Assembly: GCA_023053575.1 (NCBI GenBank)
Contig: JAKZAP010000014.1
Coordinates: 17,076,938-17,140,937 of the forward strand
Direction: 5' to 3'
Source of the DNA: Branchinecta lynchi
Taxonomy: Eukaryota > Arthropoda > Branchiopoda > Anostraca > Branchinectidae
DNA length: 64,000 nucleotides
Positions 12,050 through 22,276 of the stretch are shown here, piece by piece. Numbering within the stretch: position 1 is the stretch's first letter; each line of letters opens with the position of its first letter. Both the position numbers and the translations under genes were made by a program. The notes beneath the pieces are model-generated. The model did not search any database and had not been told where the DNA came from. It saw nothing but the letters and a program-made list of their open reading frames with translations.

Positions 12050-12338
12050 GCAAAAACATCGGACGTGTCAAATTAAATCTCTGGACTAGTTTTTTTCCTT
12101 TCAGTGGTATTTGAAAGTAATTTGCCCTAAAAAAGATATTTATAGTTGGTAGAAGCTTCAGTTATTCATTGAAGGTTTGTTTCCTTCCCCGTCGTTGACC
12201 CAGAAGATTGACAGCCTGGCGAGGACCCTTGCCAAGAAGGGCCGAAATATCGCTGATGAAGAATCTTAGCTGACGTATATCCGTTGCAAACATTGTTTGA
12301 ATATATGTTTCAAAGTCAGCTTGGGCTCAAAGAATATT
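12050..12338 (-). mobile_element. M1 foldback MITE, right part plus interior
   Basis: Includes 'cctggcgaggacccttgcc', 'gggccgaaatatcgctga', 'gctgacgtatatccgttgc', 'attgtttgaatatatg' and the outer 'tcagcttgggctcaaagaa'. The interior (12060-12200) matches the inner part of the 22277-22672 copy in inverse order. It ends about 80 bp before Shc exon 1. Confidence 0.65.
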
Positions 12339-12417
12339 TGCCATGAGGAGGTTTCGTCGGTAAGCCTTGCAATCTGCTTCATCTTTTCTTATTGGTGAAA
12401 CTCGTCATTTCTTTCAG

Positions 12418-12488
12418 TACATTGGCTGTGTCGCCGTCAACACTTCGATGAAGAGCCTAGACTTCGACACTCGGTCACTCATCGCCAA
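12418..12488 (+). CDS. Shc: SHC adaptor, PTB domain exon (visible exon 1)
   Basis: This internal exon encodes YIGCVAVNTSMKSLDF and on through TRSLIA, the early strand and helix of the Shc phosphotyrosine-binding (PTB) domain. The PTB binds NPXpY motifs on activated receptors so that Shc can be phosphorylated and recruit Grb2 to the Ras pathway at the inner plasma membrane. It is preceded by 'ctcgtcatttctttcag' and followed by 'gtgagt'. It enters in phase 0 and leaves two bases (AA) of a Lys codon completed by the first base of the next exon. The intron after 'IAK' falls where I expect a conserved Shc intron. The amino-terminal exon (with a GWLHP-like stretch in the family) was not found in 1-12417 and should lie upstream. 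An incomplete gene, not a pseudogene. Confidence 0.93.
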
Positions 12489-12689
12489 GTGAGTCATTCA
12501 TTATTGTTCTGTCGTCTTTTTTCTCAGCAGTTCTCGCTTCATTTTTAGCTCTTGCCGGCTTTAAATAATCGGAAGCAAAATTTTAATGGGTTGCTCCATG
12601 TTTGGTCCTCGATGATTTTGAGCCCCATATAGTTGACTGCTCTAAACCGATATCTCAACTCATCACAGGTTCAGTTTTCTAGCTTTGAG

Positions 12690-12905
12690 CCTGAAGAAGA
12701 CCCTTGACAAGAACAGCCGATAAAATTAGCGCCGCCAAATAAGATTCATATTCCATTCAGCCAAAGCTGACTGTGAATCATGTTTGATAATGCAAAACGG
12801 ATACATCAGCGGAATTTTATCAGAATTTTTTGATTTTTCTAATAAAATTCAGCTGACGTATCCGTTTTGCACTATCTAATACAAATAGGATTCGCAATTA
12901 GCTTG
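12690..12905. mobile_element. M1-like foldback variant
   Basis: The arms 'tgcaaaacggatacatcagc' (12792-12811) and 'gctgacgtatccgttttgca' (12842-12861) face each other around a short AT-rich loop containing 'ttttatcagaattttttg'. 'agaagacccttgacaag' upstream matches the M1 interior. It lies in the intron between Shc exons 1 and 2. Related variants are at 21898-22175 and near 32440-32500. Confidence 0.55.
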
Positions 12906-12939
12906 GGCTGAAGGAATAATTATTCTAGCTTCTTATTTA

Positions 12940-13362
12940 CATTGCTGTACAAGCTTTGGGAAATTTGTACAGCACCTTCTGCGCTCCTTCTATACTATTT
13001 CGTTCTGGCGTCACTCATGTTCTGCGAAAGAAGGAGATTAAAAAGATGAGAACATGTTATTTTAAATATGCGAAGCACCTGCTCCACTTGTCGAAATTAT
13101 GTCATAACCATACATTGACGAGAAATTCAAAATTCAAGTTGCAAGTGTTACCCTTTTGGATGTTTCCTCATCGCTTTCAAAAATCATGGACAACAGGGCC
13201 CAACCAGCGCACGACGTCGCCCACTGCTACCTGACGGAAGATTGAAAATTAATTGTCTTTTTCTGTGTGTGTATGTGTTTTGTTTATTTTCTTTATTTTC
13301 TTCATTTACTCCGCCTTTTCAAAATGGCGTGTCATAAATAAATTACTTACTTACTTACTTAT
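12940..13362 (+). mobile_element. T-family LINE 3' fragment
   Basis: A 92-codon frame at 12956-13234 ends about 130 bp before the 3' end 'gtcataaataaattacttac' and an (ACTT)n tail. Conserved peptide words across copies are CYFKYAKHLLHLSKLCHN and PFWMFPHRFQ. Further copies lie at 21067-21372 (minus), 29150-30002, 53138-53449 and, more diverged, 50530-50920. The common 3' end, simple-sequence tail and variable 5' ends fit a 5'-truncated non-LTR retrotransposon family. The function of this carboxy-terminal peptide is not recognised. Confidence 0.65.
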
Positions 13363-13552
13363 TGTCTTTAAATGGGTAGTGGACTTGTTCCTAGTGAAGT
13401 AAGAGGCGGAACAGCCTTATTTTATAATTTTTATTTTTAAATTTTTTCCGTTTTGGTCTTTTTATAATTTTTATTTTTAAGGTTTTTCCGTTTTGGTCTT
13501 TTAGCCCAACTTATATTTGTATTAGGGGTCACTCACCTTTCTTATTTTTCAG

Positions 13553-13613
13553 GGAATGTATCAACCGAGTGTGCGAGGCTGCTGGAGTCCGAGCAATCGG
13601 TCGGAAAAAACCG
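13553..13613 (+). CDS. Shc: SHC adaptor, PTB domain exon (visible exon 2)
   Basis: Its first base completes the Lys codon split by the previous intron, then it reads ECINRVCEAAGVRAIGRKKP, the long PTB helix and following basic turn. The acceptor is 'cacctttcttatttttcag' and the donor 'gtaagt'. The exon is 61 nt (1 + 20 codons), so the next exon is entered in phase 0. The joined exons 1 and 2 give IAKECINRVCEAAG without gap or stop, strong support for both boundaries. The upstream intron is 1064 bp and the downstream one is over 20 kb. Confidence 0.93.
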
Positions 13614-13954
13614 GTAAGTCATTTTGTTCAACCTGCCCGCCTTACCACCTTGATAAAAATCTTCCATCTTCTTTGACTTAATCACAAAGAGAAAAAGACA
13701 TCATTATCTCTTTAAAGCCATGCCGTAGGGCTATAGGCTACCGCCTTACAATGGATGGGGCTTAATTTTCTTTCGTATTCTGTTTTCAAAGAAAGAAACA
13801 GACAAAGTAGAAAAATGAAGAGGAAAGAAAAGAAAAGAAAAAAACACGAAGCTAATGACCTAACGACTAAGCACAACGTTAATCCCCGTTGACAAGCATG
13901 CATATGGTCAAGCACAGTAGGCGCGTGCCTAGCATCACCGTTCACACACAGGTC

Positions 13955-14265
13955 TATGCACAAATTTTGGGTCTGGTACGGTGTTCTAGGCTCTAGAAAT
14001 CGGTGACTGGCTAAGCCTTGGCATGTGCCTAGTCAAGCACAGATATCTAGGCACGGAGAGGTCTCAAACCTGGAATTACATAACCTCAAAATCGGCCTTA
14101 AAAAATGTTTACTAGGTCTAATGTCAGGAGCAAAATCTTAATGACCTCTGACCTACCCTGGACCAAACAGGCTTATGCAGAGATTTTGGGCCAGGTACGG
14201 TGTTCTAGGCTCTAGAAATTGGTGACTGGCTAAACCTTGGCGTGTGCCTAGGTGTCTCTGCTTGG
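13955..14265 (+). repeat. Direct duplication around 'gtgttctaggctctag'
   Basis: The words 'tacggtgttctaggctctag', 'gtgactggctaa' and 'ttggcatgtgcctag' occur at 13976-14035 and again at 14195-14252, about 215 bp apart, with few changes. It is non-coding. Confidence 0.7.
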
Positions 14266-14689
14266 TTGGGCATGCTTTTGGTTAGGCATTGCAAACGGCG
14301 GGTTACAAATAGATTACTTACTTGTAGGAATATGCACAGCAAAAAAGGAGAAATCAACAAAGCTGGTGTAGCGACTTGTGATATAATGATAATAATATCA
14401 ATGCAGTAAAAAGGCTTTTGACACTACAGTACGTGTGCTAGCGTAGGTGGGACCATTTTATTTTGTCCGAAAGTGATTAGTTTTGGATTTTTGCTGATGT
14501 AGCTTAGGTAGCGTGGCAAACGCTTGTATCTTTCTTAATCTTAATCCAAGCAGACAAAAAAAATCAGTAATATGAGGATCGACTAAAAAGAGGCACGGCA
14601 CGGCACGTTATGGCGTGGGAGGCACGAGTAATAAAAAGAGATTAGCAAGTAATGCTAATCTCTAGTTGTTGGTCGAAATTTAAAAAGTA
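14266..14689. other. Unassigned intronic stretch
   Basis: No gene or recognisable repeat. There is a short '(ggcac)' run near 14592-14612 and nothing else of note. Confidence 0.4.
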
Positions 14690-15552
14690 ACGCAGTGACT
14701 ATTCTTCAAGATATAGCCGACGAGGCCCTAACTGCTAATATGGTTTTAAATACAGATAAGTCATCAATTGTAAGTTTTTCCTTTTTAAAAAGTAGCCCAG
14801 AATTTTTCCCTGTCCCTGAAAATGGTTTAATTGTTGAACAAATTACCCTTCTTGGAGTTACGCTCTCTTCGGATGTAACTTGGAAGAAGAATACAAAAAA
14901 TTTAATAAAAAAAAGCAAATTCATCCATGTCAATAGTTAAAACCCCGACTAAATTTGTTGTTTCAGAAAAGGTATTGATTAATCTATTTTGTGTGTTTGT
15001 CCGAAGTCTACTTGAATATATGCTCTGACAAAAGAGGACACAGATTCCACTGAAAGTGTACAGAAACGTGCTCTCAGGATTATATACAGAGGACCTAAAA
15101 TGCCTTATTGTTTTCTTTTAAATCATTTTAAATTTGAGACCCTCCATCATAGACGGGAGAGGCTGTGCAGAGATTTTGGTATGAAGTTCCTACAGAACCC
15201 CTCCTTCCGCTCCCTTCTGCCGCCTCTCTTCCAACCTCAACGTTTGCGTCCGCAAAGAGCGTGTGCGGAGAGAATACCCAAGCTAGAACCCCGCTACTAC
15301 CGTACGAAGCGGTACCGTAATAGTTTTATCCCTAAATTTGTACATATTTTCAACAAAGAGGTTTAGTCATTCTTGTGTGTGTCTCGCTTCTATGTTTTTG
15401 TGTTAGGCCATATTCAGTCTGAATTATTTATGTTGATATTATGACAGACATTATTGATTTGCCTTCATGTATATTGACGTATTCAACACGCCATTTGGCC
15501 CCAAGCCACGATATGTGTTGATATTTGAAATAAACTGAAACTGAAACTGAAG
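14690..15552 (+). pseudogene. LINE reverse transcriptase C-terminal remnant, (TGAAAC)n tail
   Basis: The frame at 14695-14940 reads ADEALTANMVLNTDKSSIVS then LLGVTLSSDVTWKKN, the post-palm region after the FADD box where LINE reverse transcriptases carry 'N..K...' and 'LGV.ld..l.w..H' motifs. A stop and frame changes follow, then a second frame 15100-15366 (FETLHHRRERLCRDFG, RYRNSFIPKFVHIFN) typical of the LINE carboxy terminus. It ends in 'aaataaactgaaactgaaac'. It is 5'-truncated and broken, so inactive. Confidence 0.8.
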
Positions 15553-16430
15553 TAATAAAAGTAAACAAGTAAGTGAGAGTTCGTTACTCCAGAGCCTGAA
15601 AGAAGGCGCGTTAGAACGTTTTTCCTGGCCCTCACTGTGATGCCAGGAGTTTTCGTGCCTCTTTTTAGTACTAGTGCCTCCTTCCTATGTCGTGCCATGC
15701 CGTGCCTCTTTTTATTCGATCCCAGTAATATGCACATAGATATACTAATATTAACCTCAACAGATAACATCGGGTCACGCACAGAAGACAGAAAACACAT
15801 GAAGACTTTGCATCACCTAAGAGCGCTTTAATATTTTGATTTGAAATTATCACTATTTAACCTCACTGCTATTGATGGTCTATCTTGGGCCTCCAATGAT
15901 GCATTGCCGCCAGATGCTCGGCAGAAACAATAACAATCACACGTTAGATTTTGGTGTAGGTTGTCTGAAGGGAGAATAAGCGATAAGGCTTTCGGTTCAT
16001 ACCGAATCGCCCATTAGCCACGTGGAAAGGTAAACGAGCAGTCAGCATTGAATTGAAGCCAGAATTGACAAACTTGATTAAGTTTTACAGAACAGAGTTG
16101 GATAGAGCACACATAGAGGCATAGGCATTTAAACAATCTTAAAAATGGCTAGGCCTAAGAGGAATTGAAAATAGCTAAACAAACCTGGTTAAGCGTAAAC
16201 CAATAAGTAACGTGTCATTGTTTACTTTATGCAAGCCCTTCTAGCGTCAAATAAAGAATCTGGAAGAAATTTTATGAACGTCGGACAGTGTCTGCTGTCG
16301 TGCTGCCGGGACTATCTGGTATAGAGTAGCGTCCCATAAAGGTTGTGCGAAAACGTGCCGTTTGATATGGGGGGGGGGGGGGGGGACAGGATGGCCGTGT
16401 CACCCTAGGTTTCAAAATCTTCCTCCTTGT
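15553..16430. other. Unassigned intronic stretch
   Basis: No gene or family recognised. A 14-nt G run (16369-16385) lies just before the R copy. Short open frames on both strands at 15483-15853 overlap each other and have no support. Confidence 0.4.
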
Positions 16431-17275
16431 TGTTTTGGGATCCCGAAACGCAATTGGAGGGATACCTATGACATCGCAAAAGTTGTGCGTCCGTCCGTCC
16501 GTCCGTCTGTAAGCACGATAACTCTCGAAGGAAAGAGATATTTTGATGAAACTTGGTGTGAGGACTCTTTGGTGATCGGACAAGTCAAGTTCGTAGATGG
16601 GCTTTGTAGCCGTACATTTAGGGGTGGGGGAGGGGGGTGGATCAAGGGGCAAACAAAATACAAACAAAAACCATTTTCTCGCCGTACAAATTTGCTAAAA
16701 GTAAAATTTTAATATGATGTTGATTAGATGATCGATTAAGAGGTAAGAAGACTTGCTGAATACGTGTGAAAATCATTTTCTACCCGGACAAGCAGTTCGT
16801 CCGGAATCCGGCCAAAACCGGAAAATTTGTTAAAGGTAAAAGTTTTACTTGTAGTTGATTAGAAATCCGATATAGGTGTAAGCAGTGATGCTGAATCCGT
16901 ATATGACAATCATTTTTTACTCGGACATATAGTTAATCCGGAGTCCGGAATCCGGATGGAACCGGAAAATTTGTTATAAGTTAAATTTTTATTTGAAGTT
17001 GATTAGATGTTTGATATGGGGGAAAGAAAATACGCTGAATTCGTTTCTTAGCTTTCTTTTTTCACCGGACAACTAGTTCCGGAATTCAGTCGAAACCAGA
17101 AAATTGGCAGAAGTAAGGCAGAAAGTTTTCGTCAAAATAGATATGACTTATAGGGGTAAACACACATGCTGAATCCATATCTGAACTTAATTTTCACAGA
17201 TTATTAGCTCTTCGGCCTTAATCTGTCTCTGAATTTTGATATTAAAAATATTCAAGGAGTCTGGCGAAGACAAGG
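16431..17275 (+). repeat. R-family element, right end missing
   Basis: It starts 'ttttgggatcccgaaacg' and has an uninterrupted (GTCC)n run at 16490-16508 then 'aagcacgataactctcgaag'. It has four or five core units, then 'aaggagtctggcgaagacaag', where it stops short of the terminal palindrome. Confidence 0.8.
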
Positions 17276-17319
17276 CACTTGCAGTCTCTTGCTTCGCAAT
17301 TCCGTCTGTCACTTTTTCG

Positions 17320-18420
17320 AGTTAGGGTACTCCCTGATGTGCTAGGACGATGAAACTTGGCAGGTGTATGAGGGACCCTATCAAACTAACCTGGAAGTAA
17401 TCAGTTTCCCAATCCGACCATCGAGGGGGGCGGGTCGGGGGGGGGGGGAATCCGGAAAATTGAGTAATGTGTAACTTTCGAGCGGGTTGTCGGATTGGAA
17501 TGAAACTTGATAACTGAATAAATGACATATTTCTGATTTCCCATTTGAAGTCCGGACTGGATTCGACAGGTATGGGGGTGGGGGTGGGGGTGGAGACCAG
17601 AATTCTCGAGAAACGGTTAGAATGGAGGGATCGGAGTGCAACGTTCTGGGAAGAACAAGCACAATTGGACTGTATTAGGACACTTGGGGGGTGGAGGGGG
17701 TTTCCCTGAATTCCTGTGATGGTGGTACCAGGGACCCGATCAAACTGACTTGGAAATAAAAGTGTCCTCGAACCGATAATTGTAGGGGGAGTGGAGGGAG
17801 GGCGAATCCGGAACATTGAGTAATGCGTAACTTTGGAACTGGTGATAGGTTTCGACTGAAATGTAATAATTGAACAGAGGACATGTCTCTGGTGATCTTT
17901 TTCATGTCAGGACCGGATTCGACAACTATTGGGAGGGGGGAGGGTGAACGGCCGGAAAATACGTGACCGGCTTAGACTGCATGGAGAGATCGTATAACAA
18001 ATAGATGCTCTGGATGAGTAATCTACATAACCGGATTGGCTCCGGGCACTATAGGGGGAGTTTGAGAGGGGGTCCGGAATTCCGGTGATCGAGAGTTAAG
18101 GTAATTCCAGAATCAAGCTGTGCCAGGACGATGAAACACGAAGATTCCTTGAGCCCAAGCTGACTTTATATATATTCAAATAATTCATAAAACGGATATG
18201 TCAGCTACGATGCTTTAGCAGCGATATTTTGTTGACACCCTGACGAGGACCCTCTCCAAGAAGAGACAAAATATCGCTGCTAAAGCATTGTAGCTGACGT
18301 ATCCGTTTTATGCACTATTTGAATATACGATGAAACTTGGCTGGAATATTAGAGATTCGACAAGATTGGCTTAGAAATTGCCACTTCCCAAGTCTGACTT
18401 CCTTAAAGTACCAACCTTGA
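17320..18420 (+). repeat. V-family repeat block, second copy
   Basis: The landmarks 'gatgaaacttggcag', 'gagtaatgtgtaactttcg' and 'gtgatcgagagtta' repeat at roughly 400-bp intervals with G-rich spacers. An M1 element (18138-18326) splits it, and the V sequence resumes with 'ttggctgg' at 18337. Confidence 0.7.
18138..18326. mobile_element. M1 foldback MITE with 10-bp target duplication
   Basis: The arms 'tcataaaacggatatgtcag' and 'ctgacgtatccgttttatgc' enclose 'agcagcgatattttgt' and its inverse; almost the whole element can fold into one hairpin. The flanks are acgatgaaac (18128-18137) and acgatgaaac (18327-18336), and the uninterrupted V consensus has this word once. Known: Mutator-like elements make 8-11-bp duplications and often have long terminal inverted repeats, so MULE-like is the inferred class. 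Confidence 0.8.
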
Positions 18421-18830
18421 CCGCAAAGTAAGAATAGATTTTCATGATCCCAATGAGCCCATTGTCATTTTTGCCTCGAGGATTTTGCTTACAAATGAAC
18501 TTTTAGCTCCCTTAAAGTGCGCATCTTAACCGCGAAGTCGAGATTACTTTTTATCAAATGATACATCTCAACCCACGATCATTTGTGCCACATGGGTTTT
18601 GCTTAAAAATTTATTTCTAACACCCTTAAAGTGCGCATCTTAACCGAAAATTGCTTATAGATCAATCTCTAGCGCCTTTAAAGTGCGCATCATTACAGCC
18701 AAGTTAAAGAATAAAATACTTTTTACCAAACGATACGTTCTCGTGATTGCTAAGTCCACGATCACTCTTAGCTCAAGGGTTTTGCATACAAAAGATCAGA
18801 ACATACCCACGAAAAGGCAAACTCTATATT
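18420..18830 (+). repeat. Diverged tandem repeat 'ttaaagtgcgcatc'
   Basis: Four or five units carry 'cccttaaagtgcgcatctta', 'accgcgaagt', 'ttttaccaaacgatac' and 'gggttttgcttac' at 80-100-bp spacing. The family is not recognised and no coding frame is seen. Confidence 0.6.
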
Positions 18831-18956
18831 TCCTCTTCTGAACCAGCCTTCCAAGTGGCTATTTGAGCTTCTAGATCTTGTTTTTTTGCTAAATTGATTT
18901 TAGTAGGAAAAATGCAATGTCTTTGCTTGGAGGTATATTCGAATACTGCTTTAAAT

Positions 18957-19184
18957 TTAACTAGAAAGAGTAGACAAATTAAATTTGAGTCTGTGTAATA
19001 AACCTGGGACTGGGGACAAAAATTGATATTTGCCTCCATCCCCCCAAGCGCTGAAATGGTTCCATTGGTTGTGAATGGTCGGATTTTGCAGACGCTGTCC
19101 AGCTCGTGTTGTTTTGCACTGGTGTTGATTTGGACCACCTAGTTCCAGTGTGTAATCAAATTCGTCCAGCTTTCCAGCACGCAT
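18957..19184 (-). other. Hypothetical open frame, minus strand
   Basis: A 75-codon frame (MRAGKLDEFDYTLELGG at the start) lies 51 bp downstream of the frame at 19236-19616 on the same strand. Composition looks protein-like and hydrophilic, but no domain or family is recognised, and an overlapping 104-codon frame on the same strand (18824-19138) is equally long. It may be a remnant of the same unknown unit. Not supported as a gene. Confidence 0.25.
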
Positions 19185-19235
19185 GAAATAGAACCCCTTT
19201 GCTCGTAAACATGCCAGAAACGAATGAAAAATATG

Positions 19236-19616
19236 TCAATGAGCGTTGTCCTGCCAACTTGGTGGAGGCGTCCACTCTGCCATCGACAGTGTATCCAGGT
19301 AGTTGCTATTATGATATGGCTCGTCGTCAGGTTTTGTCCAATCGTCCGGGAAGTAATTTGGTATTTCATTCCCCTGGTAGCTGGCCATAATAGACTTGTG
19401 TTCTTTTGTCGTTGCACGGTGACGGTTGCTGCTTCGTGGTTCGGCACTAGGATGCCTTTTCTTCGTTGTCCAGGCGTGGGCTAAATCATCTTCCGCGAAG
19501 AAGGGGTCCTTACCTTCTTTCAGGTTTCTGTACCAGTGGTTGATCGGATATTTTTTGGGGGGTGGGGCTGTAATGCAAAGGGAAATATTGCAGTTAAAAG
19601 ATTCGTGGTTCGGCAC
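19236..19616 (-). other. Hypothetical 126-codon open frame, minus strand, antisense in Shc intron
   Basis: The frame is rich in charged and aromatic residues (for example INHWYRNLKEGKDPFFAEDD, NYFPDDWTKPDDEPYHNSNY). Within it 'tttccctttgcattacag' looks like a splice acceptor and 'ctgaaagaaggtaagg' a donor, so the true coding part, if any, may start inside. The segment for WYRNLKxGKDPFxAEDDL is duplicated 179 bp upstream (19620-19730) in the same sense; the copies differ at about seven sites, of which about five change the residue, so I see no sign of purifying selection. No family recognised; it may be an old element gene. Confidence 0.35.
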
Positions 19617-19990
19617 TAGGATTCCTTCTCTTCGTTGTCCAGGCGTGGGTTAAATCATCTTCTGCGACGAAGGGGTCTTTACCGTCTTTCAGGTTTCTGT
19701 ACCAGGGGTTGATCAGATTTTTTTTTGGGGGGGGGGATTGTGATGGTGCAAAGGGATTTCGTGCAAGGGGATTTCGTGCAAAGGGAAATATTGCAGTTTA
19801 AAGAAAGGTAAAAAATTGTACTGAGTTGAGTGGTTGATCGGATTTTTTTTTTCTTAGGGAATGATTTTGATGATTTCATGGAAATGGAAATATTACAGTT
19901 TAAAGAAAGGCACAAAATTACACTGTGCTTTCGATAACGAGTGGTTGATCAGATTTTGTGCGAAGGGAAATATTGCAGTTTAAAGGAAGG
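19431..19990 (-). repeat. Tandem repeat with 179-bp first period
   Basis: 'ttcgtggttcggcactagga' at 19433 and 19612 marks two long units. Shorter leftovers with 'aaagggaaatattgcagttt' and 'gagtggttgatcgga' continue at about 19775, 19835, 19885 and 19965. Decay increases rightward. Confidence 0.75.
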
Positions 19991-21066
19991 TAAAAAATTA
20001 CACTGCTGTGCCCAAGTCAAGTAGTAAATAAGACGTTAGTTGAGGCCACGGTTCGGTATTTGGAATGTAAACGACTGGGCACTGTCAAAGTAGTGACAAG
20101 AAACAAAGATGAATTGAAATATTTAGCAGGTGTAAATCATACAATACCTATATGTTCCGCAGTGTATTTCTTTCTGTGAATTTTTTAGTTTAGCAGACCT
20201 TTTCTGCTTAATAGTGAGCTACATTTTAAAGAAGAAAAGGTGTCTCAACTAAGCTAGTTAACGATCTATTATCCTCTGAATAACTACCAGATCGACGGAC
20301 TTGTTCTTGCAAACGGGAAGTTGATTCCTGTTATTTGCGAATGATGTTGGCTAAAGTTAGGGTTTTGGAGAAAGAATTGCAATTGTGTCTAAAATAACCA
20401 TTCCTGTCGATTGGTAATGGTCTCTCTTGTATTATCCGCCATGTCAGTTAACTTCTTAGATCAGTGACACGCAGGGGCGTGTCACTATGGGACGGACGCC
20501 CCCCCCCCCCTTTTCTCCAATGTTGTCGGCCAGTCAGTAAAAAATAAACGAGTCAGCGCGAAGCGCCTCGACTTTTTTTATGTTTTCATGACAACATTTC
20601 GTTTTTTTTCCGAAAATCAGTCGATTTTTTCGTCCGATAGACTCTTTAGTCTATTCTGCAGATCCACGTTTTTTGAGCACACAATACCGTTTTCTGATAT
20701 CGGCGATTTTAGAGGAACCATGGCTAGAAATGTTCCACTCTTGGACTTTTCACACGGGCACCTAGGTATTGCATGAATGTTTTGAACCGTAGATTTTAAT
20801 GATGTTGTTACTTACTCCTCACCTTTTACTCGGAGCATAAGGTATAAACATTTTTGGAGATTCGGAATGGGATCTCTTGCCTCTCTTCTCATGGTCTTGA
20901 CACGTTCTGCTCCCCAAGGACTTTTCTCGCAGAATTTGAGGGATGACAAGCTCTTGTGGAATTATACTAGTCATTTAGCTGAGACAAAAATTAACCAAAG
21001 GTAGTTACTACAACTTTGAATTAAGTGGGATTATGAAAACTCACAGAAGGTGCTAAAGTAGCCTAC
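19991..21066. other. Unassigned intronic stretch
   Basis: No gene or family is recognised. At 20470-20510 'gggcgtgtcactatggg' and a 12-nt C run recall the short element at 36359-36447, but no second end is visible. Confidence 0.4.
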
Positions 21067-21372
21067 TAAGTAAGTAAGTAAGTAATTTATTTATGACCCG
21101 CCATTTTGAAAAGGCGGAGTAAATAAAGAAAATAAAAAAAATAAACAAAACGCAGAAAAAAACACTTAATGTTCAATCTTCGGTCAGGAAGCAGTGGACG
21201 ACGTCGTGCGCTGGTTGGGCCCTGTTGTCCATGATTTTGGACAGCGATGAGGAAACATCCAAAAGGGTCACACTTGCATCTTGACTTTTGGAATTTCTCC
21301 GTCAATGTATGGTTATGACATAATTTCGACAAGTGCAGCAGGTTGCGCATATTTAAAATAACATGGTCTCGT
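21067..21372 (-). mobile_element. T-family LINE 3' fragment
   Basis: The minus-strand copy begins, in window order, with the tail 'aagtaagtaagtaatttatt', then 'tatgacccgccattttgaa'. It holds the frame with NLLHLSKLCHNHTLT (21087-21350). Truncated at the 5' end near 21372. Confidence 0.7.
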
Positions 21373-21602
21373 CTTTTTAACTAAACAATTGAAAATCTGA
21401 TCTCTTGGTCGTAGATGTGAAATTTCATCGAACATATTTTATAGTAGGGTAGTTCTTCCGTTTAGAAACAACTGTCATTATGGGGGCACTCGTTTGAACT
21501 TGTGAAATTGTATAAACTCATATGTACAAGATGTTACGTTAAAGATGGAGTATTGTGGAAACCATATTTCCACAGCGTATAATGCTCTATGAATAATGAT
21601 CC

Positions 21603-21640
21603 TCGGCCGGGATTTTCACCCAACATTTACGGCTTTCTGG
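21603..21640 (-). repeat. Worn tRNA-like SINE piece
   Basis: 'gccgggattttcacccaac' followed by 'ggctttctgggccaatgac' matches the B box and anticodon arm of the SINE at 4240-4308. Only about 40 bp remain. Confidence 0.4.
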
Positions 21641-21679
21641 GCCAATGACTACCACTGCAAATCTTCTATCAGTCACAGC

Positions 21680-21862
21680 CAAGCCCGTATCCAGGAATTT
21701 ATTTCGGGGGGGGGGGGGGGGGGTTGCCTGCTGGTCGGACAAAAAAGAACAAAAAACACATAAATCAGAGGGAAAAGCCTATAAAAATCGTTATTTTTGT
21801 ATGTTTCGGGGGGGGGGGGGGGTCACCGCCCTACCCCCCCCCCCCCCCTGTATACGGCCTTG
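21680..21862 (+). mobile_element. hAT-type MITE, G-rich family, copy b
   Basis: The ends are 'caagcccgtatccagg' and 'tatacggccttg' (inverse). It has a 19-nt G run at the left, a 14-nt G run and a 16-nt C run at the right. A perfect 8-bp duplication gtcacagc flanks it at 21672-21679 and 21863-21870. Confidence 0.9.
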
Positions 21863-21897
21863 GTCACAGCTGATCACGAATCATAATTGACAGTGCT

Positions 21898-22175
21898 AAA
21901 CGGCTACTTTGACAGTGCAAAACGGATGCATCAGATGAATTTTATTAGAGCTAAATTTCGGATCCTCTCGGAATAGCAAGGGTCCTCTTCAGGCTCAGGC
22001 CGCTCAAGCTGGAAAACGAACTTGTGGAAAAACCTAAAGGGATACGTCAGCCGAGTTTAATTAGAGCTACATTTCGGCCCTTCTTGGTAAGAGTCCTTTT
22101 CAGTCTCAAGCCGCTCAAGCTGGAAAATGAATTTGAAAGCTCTAAGAAAATTCAGCTGACGTATCCGTTTAGCAT
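21898..22175. mobile_element. M1-like foldback variant
   Basis: The arms 'gcaaaacggatgcatcag' (21918) and 'ctgacgtatccgtttagc' (near 22154) surround two tandem half-units with 'tttattagagctaaatttcgg' style sequence and 'gtcctcttcaggctcag'. The internal unit is duplicated (21960-22025 and 22070-22135). Confidence 0.55.
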
Positions 22176-22276
22176 TAGCTATACCACTGATTTACAGCAG
22201 GCCCTGTAAACGTACTTCGCAAACCACTACAATAGTCATAAAGAAGCGGTCCATACGAGCAGTGATCCCGCAGAAG

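Noticed and set aside
1..12417. Upstream Shc exon with the PTB amino terminus
   Set aside because: I looked for a GWLHP-like coding stretch and found none; it probably lies outside the window.
16272..16712. Overlapping 116- and 131-codon frames on opposite strands
   Set aside because: They fall across the R leader, its GTCC microsatellite and a G run; low-complexity residues (poly-Gly, poly-Pro) explain the openness.
17322..17816. 164-codon minus frame rich in proline
   Set aside because: It lies in the V repeat; the Pro runs come from G-rich spacers on the other strand.
19199..19653. Plus-strand frames in the 19.2-19.65 kb region
   Set aside because: They are shadows of the more protein-like minus frame and of the 179-bp tandem repeat.
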